From positions 1-64,000 of the forward strand of contig JAHBWA010000018.1 in the NCBI GenBank assembly GCA_019637195.1: a DNA stretch of 64,000 nucleotides. Direction: 5' to 3'. The notes below the pieces were generated by a model. It did not search any database. It was not told the DNA's origin and saw only the letters and a program-made list of their open reading frames with translations. Source of the stretch: Labilithrix sp. (GTDB lineage Bacteria > Myxococcota_A > Polyangia > Polyangiales > Polyangiaceae). Below are positions 38,801 through 47,930 of this stretch, piece by piece. Every line of letters begins with the position of its first letter. The stretch's first letter is position 1. Position numbers and translations under genes: made by a program.

Positions 38801-41777
38801 CTACGACCAGGTGAAGTGGGCGCTCGAGCGCCAGGCCGAGGTCGCGCCGACCGAGGCCGAGCGCGTCGACGCGCTGCTCGAGCTCGCGGAGCTGCAGGAG
38901 ACGAAGTTCCTCAAGCGCGAGGCCGCCGCCGAGCTGCTCGAGCGTGTCCTCGAGCTCGAGCCGTCGCACCCCGCCGCGCTCAAGGGGCTCGAGCGCTGCT
39001 ACCACGCGCTCCGCGACTGGCCGAAGCTCGCGCGGATCCTCGGCGTGCGCTCGGAGCACACGTTCGACAAGAAGGCGAAGGTCGAGCTCCTCGAGCTCGC
39101 CGCCGAGGTCCACGAGTCGAAGCTCGGCGATCCTGCCGACGCCGTCGAGGTCTACCGGAACCTGCTCGTCGTCGAGCCGAAGCACCGGCGCGCGCTCGGC
39201 GATCTGGCGCGCCTCTACGAGAAGCTCGGCGACTGGGCGAACGTCGCCACCTACAAGGCGCGCCTGGCCGAGCTCGCGCCGACGAAGCGGGCGTCGTCGC
39301 AGGAGCTCGTGAAGCTCGGCGACTTCCTGAGCCTGCCCGAGCGCGATCCGCTCGCCGCCAAGCTCCAGTACGAGCGCGCGGTGACGGTCGACCCGACCAA
39401 CGCCGCGGGGTGGGAGGCGCTGCAGCGGCTCGCGGCCGAGGCGGGCGACGATCGCCGCGTCGTCGAGTGCCTCGAGCAGCGCCGCAAGCACACCGACGTC
39501 CCGCGCCAGCGGGCAGCGATCCTCGTCGAGCTCGCGAAGGTCCACCGGGCGCAGGGAGACGACGACGCCGCGGAGAAGGCCTTCGAGGCGGCCGTCCGCG
39601 CCGACCCGTCGAACGAGCTCGCGGCGGCCGCGATGCTCGACGTGTACACCGCGGAGGAGCGCTGGGCCGAGGCCGCCCCGGTCTGCGAGCTGCTCGTCAA
39701 CGCCGCCGTGCGCGATCGCGACACCGAGGCGCTGTTCGTTCGCTTGCGCCTGGCGACGCGCATCGCCGCCGCGCTCGGCGACGCCGAGCGCGCGCTGACG
39801 TCCGCGATCGCCGCGCTCGACGCGCGCCCGGACGACGCGGGCGCGCAGGCCGACCTCATCGCCGTCGCGAGCCAATCCGTCGAGTCGGGGGCGTCGGTCG
39901 CGCGGGTCCGCGACCACCTCGCGCGGCTCGCCGAGCGGCCGGACGAGCTGCCGACCGACCAGCTCGTCCGCCTCGCGAAGCTCCAGGTGGACGCCGGCGA
40001 CCTCGACAGCGCGGCGGCGCTCTTCGAGCGGGCGCGCCGCCTCGAGCCGGACGACCCGGAGCTCACGCGGGCGCTCGCCGAGGTGTACCTGGCAGAGGGC
40101 GACTTCCCGCGCGCGTGCAAGCTCAAGGTCGACATGGCACGGAGCGCGACGGACGTGGACACGCGCTTCGATCTGTTCTGCGAGGCCGGCGAGATCTGGG
40201 CGCGACGCGCGGACGAGCTGGAGAAGGCCGCGAGCGTCTTCGAAGAGGCGCGCGCGCTCAAGCCGCTCGACTCCTGGCTGCTCCAGACGATGATGTGGCT
40301 CTACGGGGAGCTGGGCGAGTGGGGCCTCCTCACGGGCGTGCTCGAGGACGCCGCGCAGGCACCCGACGGATCGCCCGAGGATCGCGTGAAGAGCCTCCTC
40401 GCGATGGCCGAGGTCGTCCGCGACAAGCTCGACGATCGCCTGCGCGCGGCGGACCTCTACGACCAGGTGCTCGACGTCGACAAACGGCGCCTGGACGTGT
40501 TCGAGGAGCTCGTCCGCACGCTGACCGAGGAGAAGGACTGGGAGCGGCTCGAGCAGGCCTACTGCCGGATGATCGCCCGCGTGAAGGACGACGACGAGCC
40601 GCAGCTCCAGTTCCTCCTCTTCCACCAGCTCGGCCTCATCTACCGCGATCGCCTCGGCGACGCGTCACGCGCCTACGACGCGCTCGACGCGGCCTCGCGC
40701 CTGCGCCCGGAGGACGGCGAGGTCCGCAAGATCGTCGTCGAGCTGCTCGTCGTCACCGACAACCTCGACAACGCCGTCGCGCGCCTGCGCGACGACATCG
40801 ACCGCGATCCCCACGACTGGCAGCTGTACGAGGAGCTCTACGAGCTGTTCCTTCGCCAGCACTTCTTCGACAAGGCCTGGTGCGCCGTCAACGTGCTCTC
40901 GCGGCTGCGCGAGCCCACGCCAGAGCAGCGGCGCTTCCACGAGGACTACGCCCCGATGCCGCTCGACGGCGTGCCGGGGCAGATCGTCGAGCAAGCGTGG
41001 CGCTCCCACGTCTTTCACGCCGAGCTCGATCCGGCGCTCACCGAGGTCTTCGCCCTGCTCACGCCGGCCGTGGCGCGCATGCGGTACGGTCAGCTCCGCC
41101 CCGAGCATCGCGTCGGCCGGCCGTTCACGCCGAACCACTCGCGGATGCACGACCTCGTCCGCGCCACGTTCGACAACGCCGCGGAGATCCTCGCGGTCGA
41201 GGCGCCGGAGCTGCTCCTCGCCGACGGCAAGTCGGCGGCGCCGTTCGCGCCGGCGATCGCGTCGTACGGCGCCTTGCTCGTCTCGGGGGCCGCGGTCGAG
41301 GCGCAGTCGAGCTCGCTCATCTACCTCGTCGGCAAGCACCTCGCGGAGCAGCGCCCCGAGCTCGCGGCGCGCGCGTTCTTCCCCTCGGTCGCCGAGATGA
41401 CGTCGCTCCTCCACATGGCCGTGCGCGTGAGCCGCAACGAGGTCGCCAGGGACGCCGCCGGGGCCGCCCTCGACCAGACCTTCGCGGCGGTCCTCGCGCC
41501 GGACGAGGCCGCCGCGCTCCGCAGCGTCGTCCTCCAGGCGACGTCGGAGAGCCCGTCGTTCGACGTGAAGCGCTGGTCGCAGGCGGCCGAGCTCTCGAGC
41601 ATGCGCGCGGGGCTCCTCATCGCCGGCGACGTCGAGCCCGCGCGCGACGCGCTCCTCGCGGAGGGGCCGTCGGGGGATCTCTCGGCCGACGACAAGGTCG
41701 GCGAGCTCTACAAGTTCGCGACGAGCGATCTGTACTCGGACCTGCGCGGCGCGATCGGCGTCGCGGTCCAGGCCTGA
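35871..41777 (+). CDS. Giant TPR protein with long acidic disordered N-terminus
   Basis: 1968 residues from GTG 35871. Residues 1-~750 are acidic and low complexity, with tandem repeats (separate entries) and many Thr-containing short motifs that could be phosphorylation sites. Residues ~755-1650 are a long series of TPR-like helical pairs (LYRQRLADTDGPNHKAALL, VLELEPSHPAALKGLERCY, RARRLEPDDPELTRALAEVY). Residues ~1690-1968 form a distinct C-terminal alpha-helical domain (RVGRPFTPNHSRMHDLVRAT). No signal or membrane helix is visible, so it is probably a cytoplasmic scaffold. Such large TPR proteins are characteristic of myxobacteria; function unknown. Divergent from the isc operon. Confidence 0.85.
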   Translation: MDAATAVDFRPVGSDEESTHEIDIEALRDSLATARGGGPSAPDAPPSDRETARGRPDPATLDAIGHGLDPAARGLDAAGHGFDTIGHDGDVARGDEADTMGRAVRTFGDETFDVDDLDDGDRTVMASSPPTRRAEPTRRADGRGPIPAPAERESVTRLDAASLRPVRLSTPLDPLASLRALESSEAVDTVDPLELAPDERALPRFGTEDVDLVDLADVEDVVSGEHDVFDDADVVDADEEIADDDDVVALDSAENDDVVALDSIEAPAGVEQAADPAPSLFGTLPGHDVAQALRAMMGEVPDAPDASDAAPLSEATMWRPPARTLEDGETQTRLPLAEVPEARDAFPRDDAFLRDDALLRDDAFLRDDAFRPDDALPAFSLEESSADPLEESQAPWPQTPWSPAGARAPEPRPFGGDADHTNITRPAAPRSDREATAITRAGPSARVVADVGETTAVFLGPVPSIARPDPPAESAPETAMHGAPETATHGAPETATQRAPEPTTDEVEALYGPFEPLPKTAAAVPFDADPRDDAPGSPRRSGAGSPAARDVVPEPALPRFTLSSIPEVPDTIAMPDPAPAPSELLRGAGNEDLTVMRPSQVDTQDLTIASRSSEPGAPRTAPVFDVDAFADEAEDATAAGITRAESDGEDVALLTARLHRDERGLGDEAPALGDEAPPTAAHPSAGTEEIEAALDPADAEEIDEAEILEIAPDEIIEDDQTSTSIGAPVKASPAFEPPAPAAASAPPLAGEELDPEARELFDERRFGPLVALYRQRLADTDGPNHKAALLLKIAHVYEAGLEDPNETFNALVEAFELAPDNHDVVAAVDRVGKATQRIGELADKVKRKLLPGAPDDKRVVYLGHLVFWYERVLGRGKEVSSFVSEIERHDKVHPVVLKRAAQLAAMNADPKTQREHLTRALERTVRREERVALHLALASAYAGTADALKHYEEALRIDGASLVALQGVKRLGKEKERYDQVKWALERQAEVAPTEAERVDALLELAELQETKFLKREAAAELLERVLELEPSHPAALKGLERCYHALRDWPKLARILGVRSEHTFDKKAKVELLELAAEVHESKLGDPADAVEVYRNLLVVEPKHRRALGDLARLYEKLGDWANVATYKARLAELAPTKRASSQELVKLGDFLSLPERDPLAAKLQYERAVTVDPTNAAGWEALQRLAAEAGDDRRVVECLEQRRKHTDVPRQRAAILVELAKVHRAQGDDDAAEKAFEAAVRADPSNELAAAAMLDVYTAEERWAEAAPVCELLVNAAVRDRDTEALFVRLRLATRIAAALGDAERALTSAIAALDARPDDAGAQADLIAVASQSVESGASVARVRDHLARLAERPDELPTDQLVRLAKLQVDAGDLDSAAALFERARRLEPDDPELTRALAEVYLAEGDFPRACKLKVDMARSATDVDTRFDLFCEAGEIWARRADELEKAASVFEEARALKPLDSWLLQTMMWLYGELGEWGLLTGVLEDAAQAPDGSPEDRVKSLLAMAEVVRDKLDDRLRAADLYDQVLDVDKRRLDVFEELVRTLTEEKDWERLEQAYCRMIARVKDDDEPQLQFLLFHQLGLIYRDRLGDASRAYDALDAASRLRPEDGEVRKIVVELLVVTDNLDNAVARLRDDIDRDPHDWQLYEELYELFLRQHFFDKAWCAVNVLSRLREPTPEQRRFHEDYAPMPLDGVPGQIVEQAWRSHVFHAELDPALTEVFALLTPAVARMRYGQLRPEHRVGRPFTPNHSRMHDLVRATFDNAAEILAVEAPELLLADGKSAAPFAPAIASYGALLVSGAAVEAQSSSLIYLVGKHLAEQRPELAARAFFPSVAEMTSLLHMAVRVSRNEVARDAAGAALDQTFAAVLAPDEAAALRSVVLQATSESPSFDVKRWSQAAELSSMRAGLLIAGDVEPARDALLAEGPSGDLSADDKVGELYKFATSDLYSDLRGAIGVAVQA
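36912..36983 (+). repeat. Four tandem 18-base units inside the TPR gene
   Basis: Units of CGCGACGACGCCTTCCTG with one or two changes, encoding RDDAFL repeats in the disordered N-terminus. Near-identity at the DNA level suggests recent expansion by slippage. Confidence 0.85.
37293..37364 (+). repeat. Three tandem 24-base units inside the TPR gene
   Basis: Three in-frame 24-base units encoding APETATHG-type repeats, differing at only a few bases. Likely to vary in copy number between strains. Confidence 0.85.
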
Positions 41778-41786
41778 GGCGGCGCG

Positions 41787-42116
41787 CTACGCCGGCGGCG
41801 TGACGTCGACGCCGGCGCTCTCTTTCACGATCGCGGCGACGCGCCCGAGGAGCTCGACGCCCTGGCCCTTGTCGTCGAGCCAGCGCGAGCTCGCCTCGTC
41901 GTAGCCGAAGTGCCAGGCGCGGGCGTTCGCGGCGAGCCAGATCTGGCGCGTCGGCCGCTGCGTGTTCACGACGCACTTCTTGCCGTCGCGGAACGTGAGG
42001 GTGATCACGTCGCCGGCGCGCTCGACGTCCACGTCTTCGGCGTCGACGTCCTCGAGCATCGCCTCGAGCTTCGCGAGCGCCATGTCGGCGAGGTGCTGGT
42101 ACCGGGACTCGTCCAT
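41787..42116 (-). CDS. cyaY: Frataxin homologue CyaY
   Basis: 109 residues from ATG 42116 (MDESRYQHLADMALAKLEAM), the usual family beginning; an in-frame upstream start at 42152 is less likely. Acidic first helix (EAMLEDVDAEDVDVE), central sheet GKKCVVNTQRPTRQIWLAA and WHFGYD identify frataxin. It binds iron and modulates IscS-IscU cluster assembly. It lies outside the isc operon, on the far side of the TPR gene and 10 bases from its stop, convergently. Confidence 0.92.
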   Translation of the reverse strand: MDESRYQHLADMALAKLEAMLEDVDAEDVDVERAGDVITLTFRDGKKCVVNTQRPTRQIWLAANARAWHFGYDEASSRWLDDKGQGVELLGRVAAIVKESAGVDVTPPA

Positions 42117-42215
42117 GCCGCCGACTCTAGTACCGCTTCCGCGCTCGACCAACGATCATGCGCCGCACCTGCCGCCGCGGCGCGCCGCGCCAGCACATGC
42201 GACGGCGACGGGCGC

Positions 42216-42593
42216 TCAGTTGAGCGAGTACGGCAGCGTGAGCGAAAAGGGCGCGATGGTCGCGTCGAACTCGCGCCCGTCGGGCCGGTGCATCTGGTAG
42301 GTGCCGCGCATCTCTCCGCGCGGGGTCGTGAGGACGCAGCCGCTCGTGTACTCGAACTGATCGCCCGGGTTGAGGAAGGGCTGCTGGCCGACGACGCCGG
42401 GGCCCTTCACCTCCTCGATGCGGCCGTCGCCGTCGGTGATGACCCAGTGGCGGCTCCGCAGCTGGGCAGGGGTCTCGCCCTCGTTCGCGATCTTCACGGT
42501 GTAGGCGAAGACGTAGCGGTGCGTGCGCGGCGAGGATTGCTCGGGCACGTAGACCGCCCGGACGCTGACCTTGATCCCTTCGGTGGTGGCCAT
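42216..42593 (-). CDS. apaG: ApaG (Co2+/Mg2+ efflux-associated) protein
   Basis: 125 residues, the normal length, from ATG 42593. A fibronectin-III-like all-beta domain with family motifs VPEQSSPRTHRYVFAYTVKI, LRSRHWVITDGDGR, EVKGPGVVGQQPFLNPGD and GTYQM. ApaG is linked to Co2+ resistance and Mg2+ efflux in enterobacteria; its molecular role is unsettled. Separated from cyaY by 99 bases and divergent from the amidase. Confidence 0.93.
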   Translation of the reverse strand: MATTEGIKVSVRAVYVPEQSSPRTHRYVFAYTVKIANEGETPAQLRSRHWVITDGDGRIEEVKGPGVVGQQPFLNPGDQFEYTSGCVLTTPRGEMRGTYQMHRPDGREFDATIAPFSLTLPYSLN

Positions 42594-42651
42594 GGACACG
42601 GCTACCAAGTGCCATTTGCGCGGCCGGCTGGCAATATAGCCGCTCATCACC

Positions 42652-44322
42652 ATGGCCGACACCCCGCGCTCCCCTCGCCTCAGCGGCGCCCCGCTCCGCA
42701 ACCTCGCTCGCTTCGCGCGCACCCGTGTCGGAGGCGTCGCCCTCCAGCGCATCCTCCGCGCCGAGCTCCGGATCGACCGCCTCTCGGCGCTCCCGGACGA
42801 TCTCCGAGGCGACCTCCCGCTCGACACCAACGCCCACCCCGGGCGCCCGCCGCGCAGCGCGACGTCGGAGGGGTTGCCGCTCCCCGCCGGGCAGACCTGG
42901 GCGCCGACGAGCGCCACGCTGACGGCGGCCTACCGCAGCGGCAAGGCCTCGCCGCGCGACGTCGTCCGCCGCGCCTTCGCCGAGGCCGCCCGCCTGGCCG
43001 CCCTCGAGCCCTCCGTCGGCCCGCTCTCCGAGCTCGCGGAGGAGGCCGCGCAGGCGGAGGCCGCCGCCTCGGAGCAGCGCTGGCGCGAGGGCCGCCCGCT
43101 CGGCTTCTTCGACGGCGTCCCCTGGGCCGTCAAGGAGCAGACGTCCGTGCGCGGGCTCGCGCGCCGCTCCGGGACCGCCTTCGTCGATCCCTCACCGCGC
43201 GCCGAGGACGCTACCGCGGTCGCCCGCGTCCGCGCGGGCGGCGCGATCACCCTCGGAGCCACGCCGATGACCGAGTTCGGCATGACGCCGAACGGCGCCA
43301 ACTCGAAGCGCTCGATGCCGCGCAACCCCCACGCCGTCGCGCACGTCGCCGGCGGCTCCTCGACCGGCTCCGGCGTCGCCGTGGCGACCGGCCTCGTCCC
43401 CTTCGCGCTCGGCTGCGACGGCGGCGGCTCGATCCGCATCCCCGCGGCGATCAACGGCGTCTTCGGCATCAAGCCGACGTGGGGCCGCGTCAGCCGATCG
43501 GGCGACAGCTCGAGCGGCTCCGTCGCGCACCTCGGCCCGCTCGCCTGCTCGACGGTCGATCTCGCGCACGCGCTCGAGCTGCTGAGCGGCCCCGACCCGA
43601 ACGATCCGCAGACCTTCGCCGCCCCCCGCCGCGAGCCGGGCTCCTTCGTCGCCGCGCTCTCGCGCGGCGTCCGGGGGATGGTGATCGGCGTCCCCGACTC
43701 CGAGTGGGCCGATGCCGCCGAGCCCGTGCAGCGCGCCGGCCGCGCGGCGCTCGCGACGCTCGAGAAGGAGGGCGCCGTCCTCGTCCCCGTCACCCTCGAG
43801 CTCGCGAAGTACGCCGCGGCCATCGGGTACGTCGTCATCGCCAGCGAAGCGCGCTCGCTCCTCCGCACGGAGTGGCGCGACCACGCCGACGAGATGGGCG
43901 ACGACCTCCAGGTCAGCTTCTCCGCGCTCGATGCCTTCAACGCGCTCGAGTACCTCGACGTCTGCCGCCTCCGCGCCGGGCTCCGCCGAGAGCTCGCGCG
44001 CGCGTTCGGCACGATCGATCTCCTCGCGCTCCCCGCCGCGGGCTCGCCGGCGGCGAAGGTCTCCGACACGGACATGCGCACGGGCTTCCTCGACACCAAG
44101 GTGATCGACGCGCTCTGCCGCTTCATGTTCCTCGGCAACCTCTCGGGGCTGCCCGCGCTCTCCGCTCCGGTCGGCTGCGACGCCTTCGGGCTCCCCGTCG
44201 GCCTCCAGCTCGTCGGAGACGCCTGGGACGAAGCCACCGTCTTCGCGGCCGCCGCGCACCTCGAGCGCATCGGCGTCGCCGTCCCGCGCCGGCCGCGGGT
44301 CACCGCCTCGCTGGTCGACTGA
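42652..44322 (+). CDS. Amidase-signature family hydrolase
   Basis: 556 residues. The amidase signature is complete: catalytic Lys in PWAVKEQ, the Gly/Ser-rich GGSSTGSGVAVATGLVPFAL and DGGGSIRIPAA carrying the Ser-cisSer pair. It has a ~100-residue N-terminal extension with no clear signal and is longer than GatA (~480). Without gatC/gatB beside it, it is more likely a free amidase or esterase on an unknown amide than the tRNA amidotransferase subunit. Divergent from apaG across 58 bases. Confidence 0.85.
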   Translation: MADTPRSPRLSGAPLRNLARFARTRVGGVALQRILRAELRIDRLSALPDDLRGDLPLDTNAHPGRPPRSATSEGLPLPAGQTWAPTSATLTAAYRSGKASPRDVVRRAFAEAARLAALEPSVGPLSELAEEAAQAEAAASEQRWREGRPLGFFDGVPWAVKEQTSVRGLARRSGTAFVDPSPRAEDATAVARVRAGGAITLGATPMTEFGMTPNGANSKRSMPRNPHAVAHVAGGSSTGSGVAVATGLVPFALGCDGGGSIRIPAAINGVFGIKPTWGRVSRSGDSSSGSVAHLGPLACSTVDLAHALELLSGPDPNDPQTFAAPRREPGSFVAALSRGVRGMVIGVPDSEWADAAEPVQRAGRAALATLEKEGAVLVPVTLELAKYAAAIGYVVIASEARSLLRTEWRDHADEMGDDLQVSFSALDAFNALEYLDVCRLRAGLRRELARAFGTIDLLALPAAGSPAAKVSDTDMRTGFLDTKVIDALCRFMFLGNLSGLPALSAPVGCDAFGLPVGLQLVGDAWDEATVFAAAAHLERIGVAVPRRPRVTASLVD

Positions 44323-44503
44323 CGAACGACCTCCGCGCCGCGCTCGACCTCGCGTCGCCCGCGCGGCTCCGAGCCGACCGCCGGGCGGCGTGAACGGCGC
44401 GGCCGAGCGTCGAGCGGACGCAGGCGCGGTACGACGCTGAAGCGCGACCGCAAAACGTCGCTTGATTCGTAGCGTGCACGAGTTATGGAAGGGACCCTCA
44501 CCG

Positions 44504-45579
44504 ATGGCCGTCCGCCACTTCCTCTCCACGCTCGACTGGTCGCGCTCCGATTTCGACGAGATCCCCTTCGCCGACGCCGCCGAGCTCAAGGCGACGCGCA
44601 AGACCGCGCGCCCGGCGCACTCCTCGCCGGCAAGAGCGTCGCGCTTCGTCTTCTTCACCCCTCGTTGCGGACGCGCTCGTCGTTCGAGATCGGCGTGTTC
44701 GAGATGGGGCGGCACGCCGTCGTCCTCGAGCCCGGCAAGGAGCGCGTGGCCGATCGAGTACCGCGACGGCGTGGTGATGAACGAAGACGCCGAGGAGCAC
44801 GTCGAGGAGGTCGCGCGCGTCCTCTCGCGCTACTGCGGACCTCATATCTGCGTCCGCGCGTTCCCGAAGTTCCAAAGCGGTGGGAGGACGACCGCGAGAC
44901 CTCGTGATCCGCCAGTTCGCCAAGTACGCGACGGTGCCGGTCATCAACATGGAGACCATCACGCACCCGTGCCAGGAGCTCGCGCTGATGCTGGCGCTCA
45001 AGGAGCGCCCGGGCAGGCCATGACGGCGCGCCACCGACGGCAAGAAGCTCGTCCTGATCGACCTACCACCCGAAGCCGCTCAACACCGCGGTCGCCAACT
45101 GGCGCTCGTCATCGCGGCGAAGTTCGGCTTCGACGTGACGCTCCTCTGCCCGACCCCGAATACGTCCTCGATCCGCGCTGGTGGCTGCCGCGGCCGAGGC
45201 GAGCGCTGCGAGAACGCCGCAAGATCACGGTCTCGCACGACATCGAGTCGGCGTACGCGGGCGCGCACGTCGTCTACGCCAAGAGCTGGGAGCGCTGCCC
45301 CAACTGGGCGTTGGAAGAGGAGAAGCCGATCCGCGATCGGCACCGGCACTTCATCGTCGACGCGAAGAAGATGAGCCTGACCACGACGCCTTCTTCAGCG
45401 CCACCGCCTCCCGCCTGTCGCAACGTCAAGGCCACCGACGAGGCGTCGTGAGCGGGCCGCGCTCGCTCGTCGTCGAGGAGGCGGAGAACCGCCTCCACGT
45501 CCAGAAGGCGCTGATGAAGCGCTCGCGCACGCCGCGCCTTACGCCGAGCCGTCGGTCCAGCGGGAGATCCGGAAGATGA
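44504..45579 (+). pseudogene. argF': N-acetylornithine carbamoyltransferase, broken by about 15 frame changes
   Basis: A full-length AOTCase can be read only by switching frames. Recognisable pieces in order: MAVRHFLSTLDWSRSDFDEI; LLAGKSVAL; SLRTRSSFEIGVFEMG; WPIEYRDGVVMNEDAEEHVE; RAFPKF; VIRQFAKYATVPVINMETIT; HPCQELALMLALKE; TYHPKPLNTAVAN; ALVIAAKFGFDVTLLCPTP; EYVLDPRWW; KITVSHDIESAYAGAHVVYA; KPIRDRHRHFIVDAKKMSLT; RNVKATDE; GPRSLVVEEAENRLHVQKAL. A Glu in EDAEEH matches the residue that favours N-acetylornithine over N-succinylornithine. A good Shine-Dalgarno (GGAAGGG) precedes ATG 44504, and the stop overlaps the next ATG (ATGA 45576-45579). Since the residues themselves are still family-like, the breaks look like sequence errors rather than old decay. 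Confidence 0.85.
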
Positions 45580-46966
45580 CGAACAAGGAGAAGCTGGAGA
45601 CGCAGGACGTCATCGTCCGCCTCACCAACATCGGCAGCCGCAAGGAGGTCGAGCAGTACCTCAAGCACCCGCGAGCGTCGACGCGCCGAAGTTCGCCGTC
45701 GTCAAGGTGAGCGGCGCGATCATCGACCGCTCGCTCGACGCGCTCGCCTCGTCGATGTCGTTCCTCCAGCGCGTCGGCCTCGTGCCGATCGTGGTCCACG
45801 GCGGCAACGTCCAGCTCGACCGCGCGCTCGCGCAGGCCGGCGTCGACGCCCCGGTCGTGAAGGGGCTCCGCAAGATGACGCCGGCGGCGCTCGAGATCGC
45901 GCGGCGGGTCCTGCACGACACGAACCTGCGCCTCGTCGAGGCGCTCGAGGGCCTCGAGACGCGCGCGCGCCCGTTCACCTCCGGCGTCCTCGAGGCGAAG
46001 AAGACCGAGTCGCCGGACCTCGGGCTGATCGGCGTGGTCACCGCGGTGCGCGAGGCCGCGATCGCCCAGACGGCGCGCGGCGGGGTCCTGCCGATCGTCG
46101 CGCCGCTCGGCGAGACGCCGAAGGGCCAGATCCTCGTCGTCCACGCGGACGCCGTCGCGCGGGCGATCGCGCTGGCGCTCAAGCCGCACAAGGTCGTCTT
46201 CCTCAACGAGGTCGGCGGGCTCGTCGACGGCGCGGGCGCCGTGCGCTCTGCGGTGAACCTCGCCGAGGACTACGCCGAGCTCAGCCAGGACGCGGCGCTC
46301 GACGCCGAGTCGCAGCGCAAGCTCATCGAGATCCAAGCGCTCCTCTCGGAGCTCCCGGCGACCTCCTCGGTGTCGATCACGTCGCCCGAGCACCTCGCGA
46401 AGGAGCTCTTCACCCACGGCGGGCACGGTACCCTCGTCCGCCGCGGCGAGAAGGTCGTCCGGCACGACGACTGGAGCACGCTCGACCGCGACCGCCTGCG
46501 CGCGCTCCTCGAGGAGTGCTTCGCGCGGAAGCTCGACGCGCGCTACTTCGACGAGAAGGCGCCTCACCGCGTCTTCCTCGCCGAGTCGTACCGCGCGACC
46601 GCGATCCTGACGGCGGAGCACGGCGTTCCGTACCTCGACAAGTTCGCCGTCACGAACGAGGCGCAGGGCGAGGGCATCGGCGGCTCGCTCTGGCAGCGGA
46701 TGCGGCGCGACACGCCGAAGCTCTTCTGGCGCTCGCGCGCGAACAACCCAGTCAACGGCTGGTACGCCCAGAAGGCCGACGGCCTCTACAAGACGCAGAA
46801 GTGGTGGGTCTTCTGGAGCGGCATGAGCGACTTCGGCGAGATCCAGCGCTCGGTCGAGCGCGCCCTCGAGATGCCGGCGACCTTCTACGACGCGCCGTCA
46901 TCGCCCATGGCGGCCGCGGCGTCCGCCGCCGCGGACTCCCCCACGTCCGCCGCCGCCCCGGGATGA
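45576..46966 (+). CDS. Bifunctional N-acetylglutamate kinase/synthase, one frameshift near the start
   Basis: Starts at ATG 45576 (MTNKEKLETQDVIVRL), runs 31 codons, then needs a one-base correction at about 45669 (CACCCGCG, one base short) before the uninterrupted frame from 45671. The first ~290 residues are an amino-acid kinase domain (FAVVKVSGAIID, PIVVHGGN, GETPKGQILVVHAD). The last ~150 are a GNAT domain (YLDKFAVTNEAQGEGIGGSL, LFWRSRANNPVNGWY). This is the Xanthomonas/Bacteroides-type fused NAGS/K, which both makes and phosphorylates N-acetylglutamate. The kinase motif has HGGN where many ArgB have HGGG. Operon with the carbamoyltransferase (ATGA overlap) and argC. Confidence 0.9.
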
Positions 46967-47030
46967 GCGCGTCGCGAGCCCGCGCCGGCGCCTGGTGGCC
47001 GGGCGATCGATCGGCTAGACAGCGGCCATC

Positions 47031-47930
47031 GTGAAGCGGAAGGTCGGCATCGTCGGCGCGCGCGGTCACACCGGGCGCGAGCTCGTCGCCCTCGTCGAGG
47101 GTCACGGATCGTTCGATCTCGCGCTGTCGGTCTCGGCGCGCGACGGCATGTCGCCCGAGGACGTCGCCGCCAAGGAGCTCGACGCCTACTTCCTCGCGCT
47201 GCCCAACGGCGCGACCGCGGCGTACGTCGACGCGATCGCGCTGTCTCGCCCCGACGCCGTGCTCGTCGATCTCTCGGCCGACCATCGCTTCGACGACGCC
47301 TGGGTCTACGGCCAGCCAGAGCGCTGCCGCGACGCCATCCGCGGCGCCAAGCGGATCTCGAACCCCGGGTGCTACGCCACCGCCGCGCAGCTCGCCCTCG
47401 CGCCGCTCGCGCCGCTCTTCGACGGGCCGCCGAGCGTCTTCGGCGTCAGCGGCTACAGCGGCGCGGGGACGACGCCGTCCCCGAAGAACGATCCCGAGGT
47501 CCTCCGCGACAACCTCCTGCCCTACGCGCTCGTCGACCACGTCCACGAGCGCGAGGTCTCGCGGCAGCTCGGCGCGCGCGTCTTCTTCTCGCCGCACGTC
47601 GCGCCGTTCTTCCGCGGCATCACCGTGACGGCGTCGGTCGCGCTCCGCGAGGAGTCGTCGCGGGACGCGCTCTCCGCGCGCTACCGCGCGGCCTACGGGC
47701 ACGAGCCGATGGTGACGCTGTCGGAGGAGCCGCCGCTCGTGCGCGACATCGCGGGCAAGCACCACGTGGCGATCGGCGGCCTCTCCGTGGCGAAGGACGG
47801 TCGCCACGCGGTGGTCGTCGCCACCGTCGACAACCTCCTCGGCGGCGCCGCTTCCCAGGCGCTCCGCAACCTCAACCTCGCGCTCGGTCTCCCCGAGCTG
47901 ACCGGGATCCCCGATGCCGCGCCGAGCTGA
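47031..47930 (+). CDS. argC: N-acetyl-gamma-glutamyl-phosphate reductase
   Basis: 299 residues from GTG 47031. NAD(P)-binding [18 protein letters not shown], catalytic Cys in [20 protein letters not shown], and active-site His in [13 protein letters not shown]. Reduces N-acetylglutamyl phosphate to the semialdehyde. At 299 residues it belongs to the shorter ArgC type. Follows the NAGS/K gene by 64 bases and overlaps carB by 17 bases. Confidence 0.94.
   Translation: MKRKVGIVGARGHTGRELVALVEGHGSFDLALSVSARDGMSPEDVAAKELDAYFLALPNGATAAYVDAIALSRPDAVLVDLSADHRFDDAWVYGQPERCRDAIRGAKRISNPGCYATAAQLALAPLAPLFDGPPSVFGVSGYSGAGTTPSPKNDPEVLRDNLLPYALVDHVHEREVSRQLGARVFFSPHVAPFFRGITVTASVALREESSRDALSARYRAAYGHEPMVTLSEEPPLVRDIAGKHHVAIGGLSVAKDGRHAVVVATVDNLLGGAASQALRNLNLALGLPELTGIPDAAPS

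Noticed and set aside
36252..40625. A 1457-codon minus-strand open frame antisense to the TPR gene
   Set aside because: Low-complexity shadow of the TPR gene; no domain or Shine-Dalgarno. The plus-strand frame has clear TPR repeats.
44504..45579. Programmed ribosomal frameshifting in the carbamoyltransferase
   Set aside because: Fifteen shifts in both directions without slippery sites or pseudoknots cannot be programmed; sequence error or pseudogenisation is simpler.
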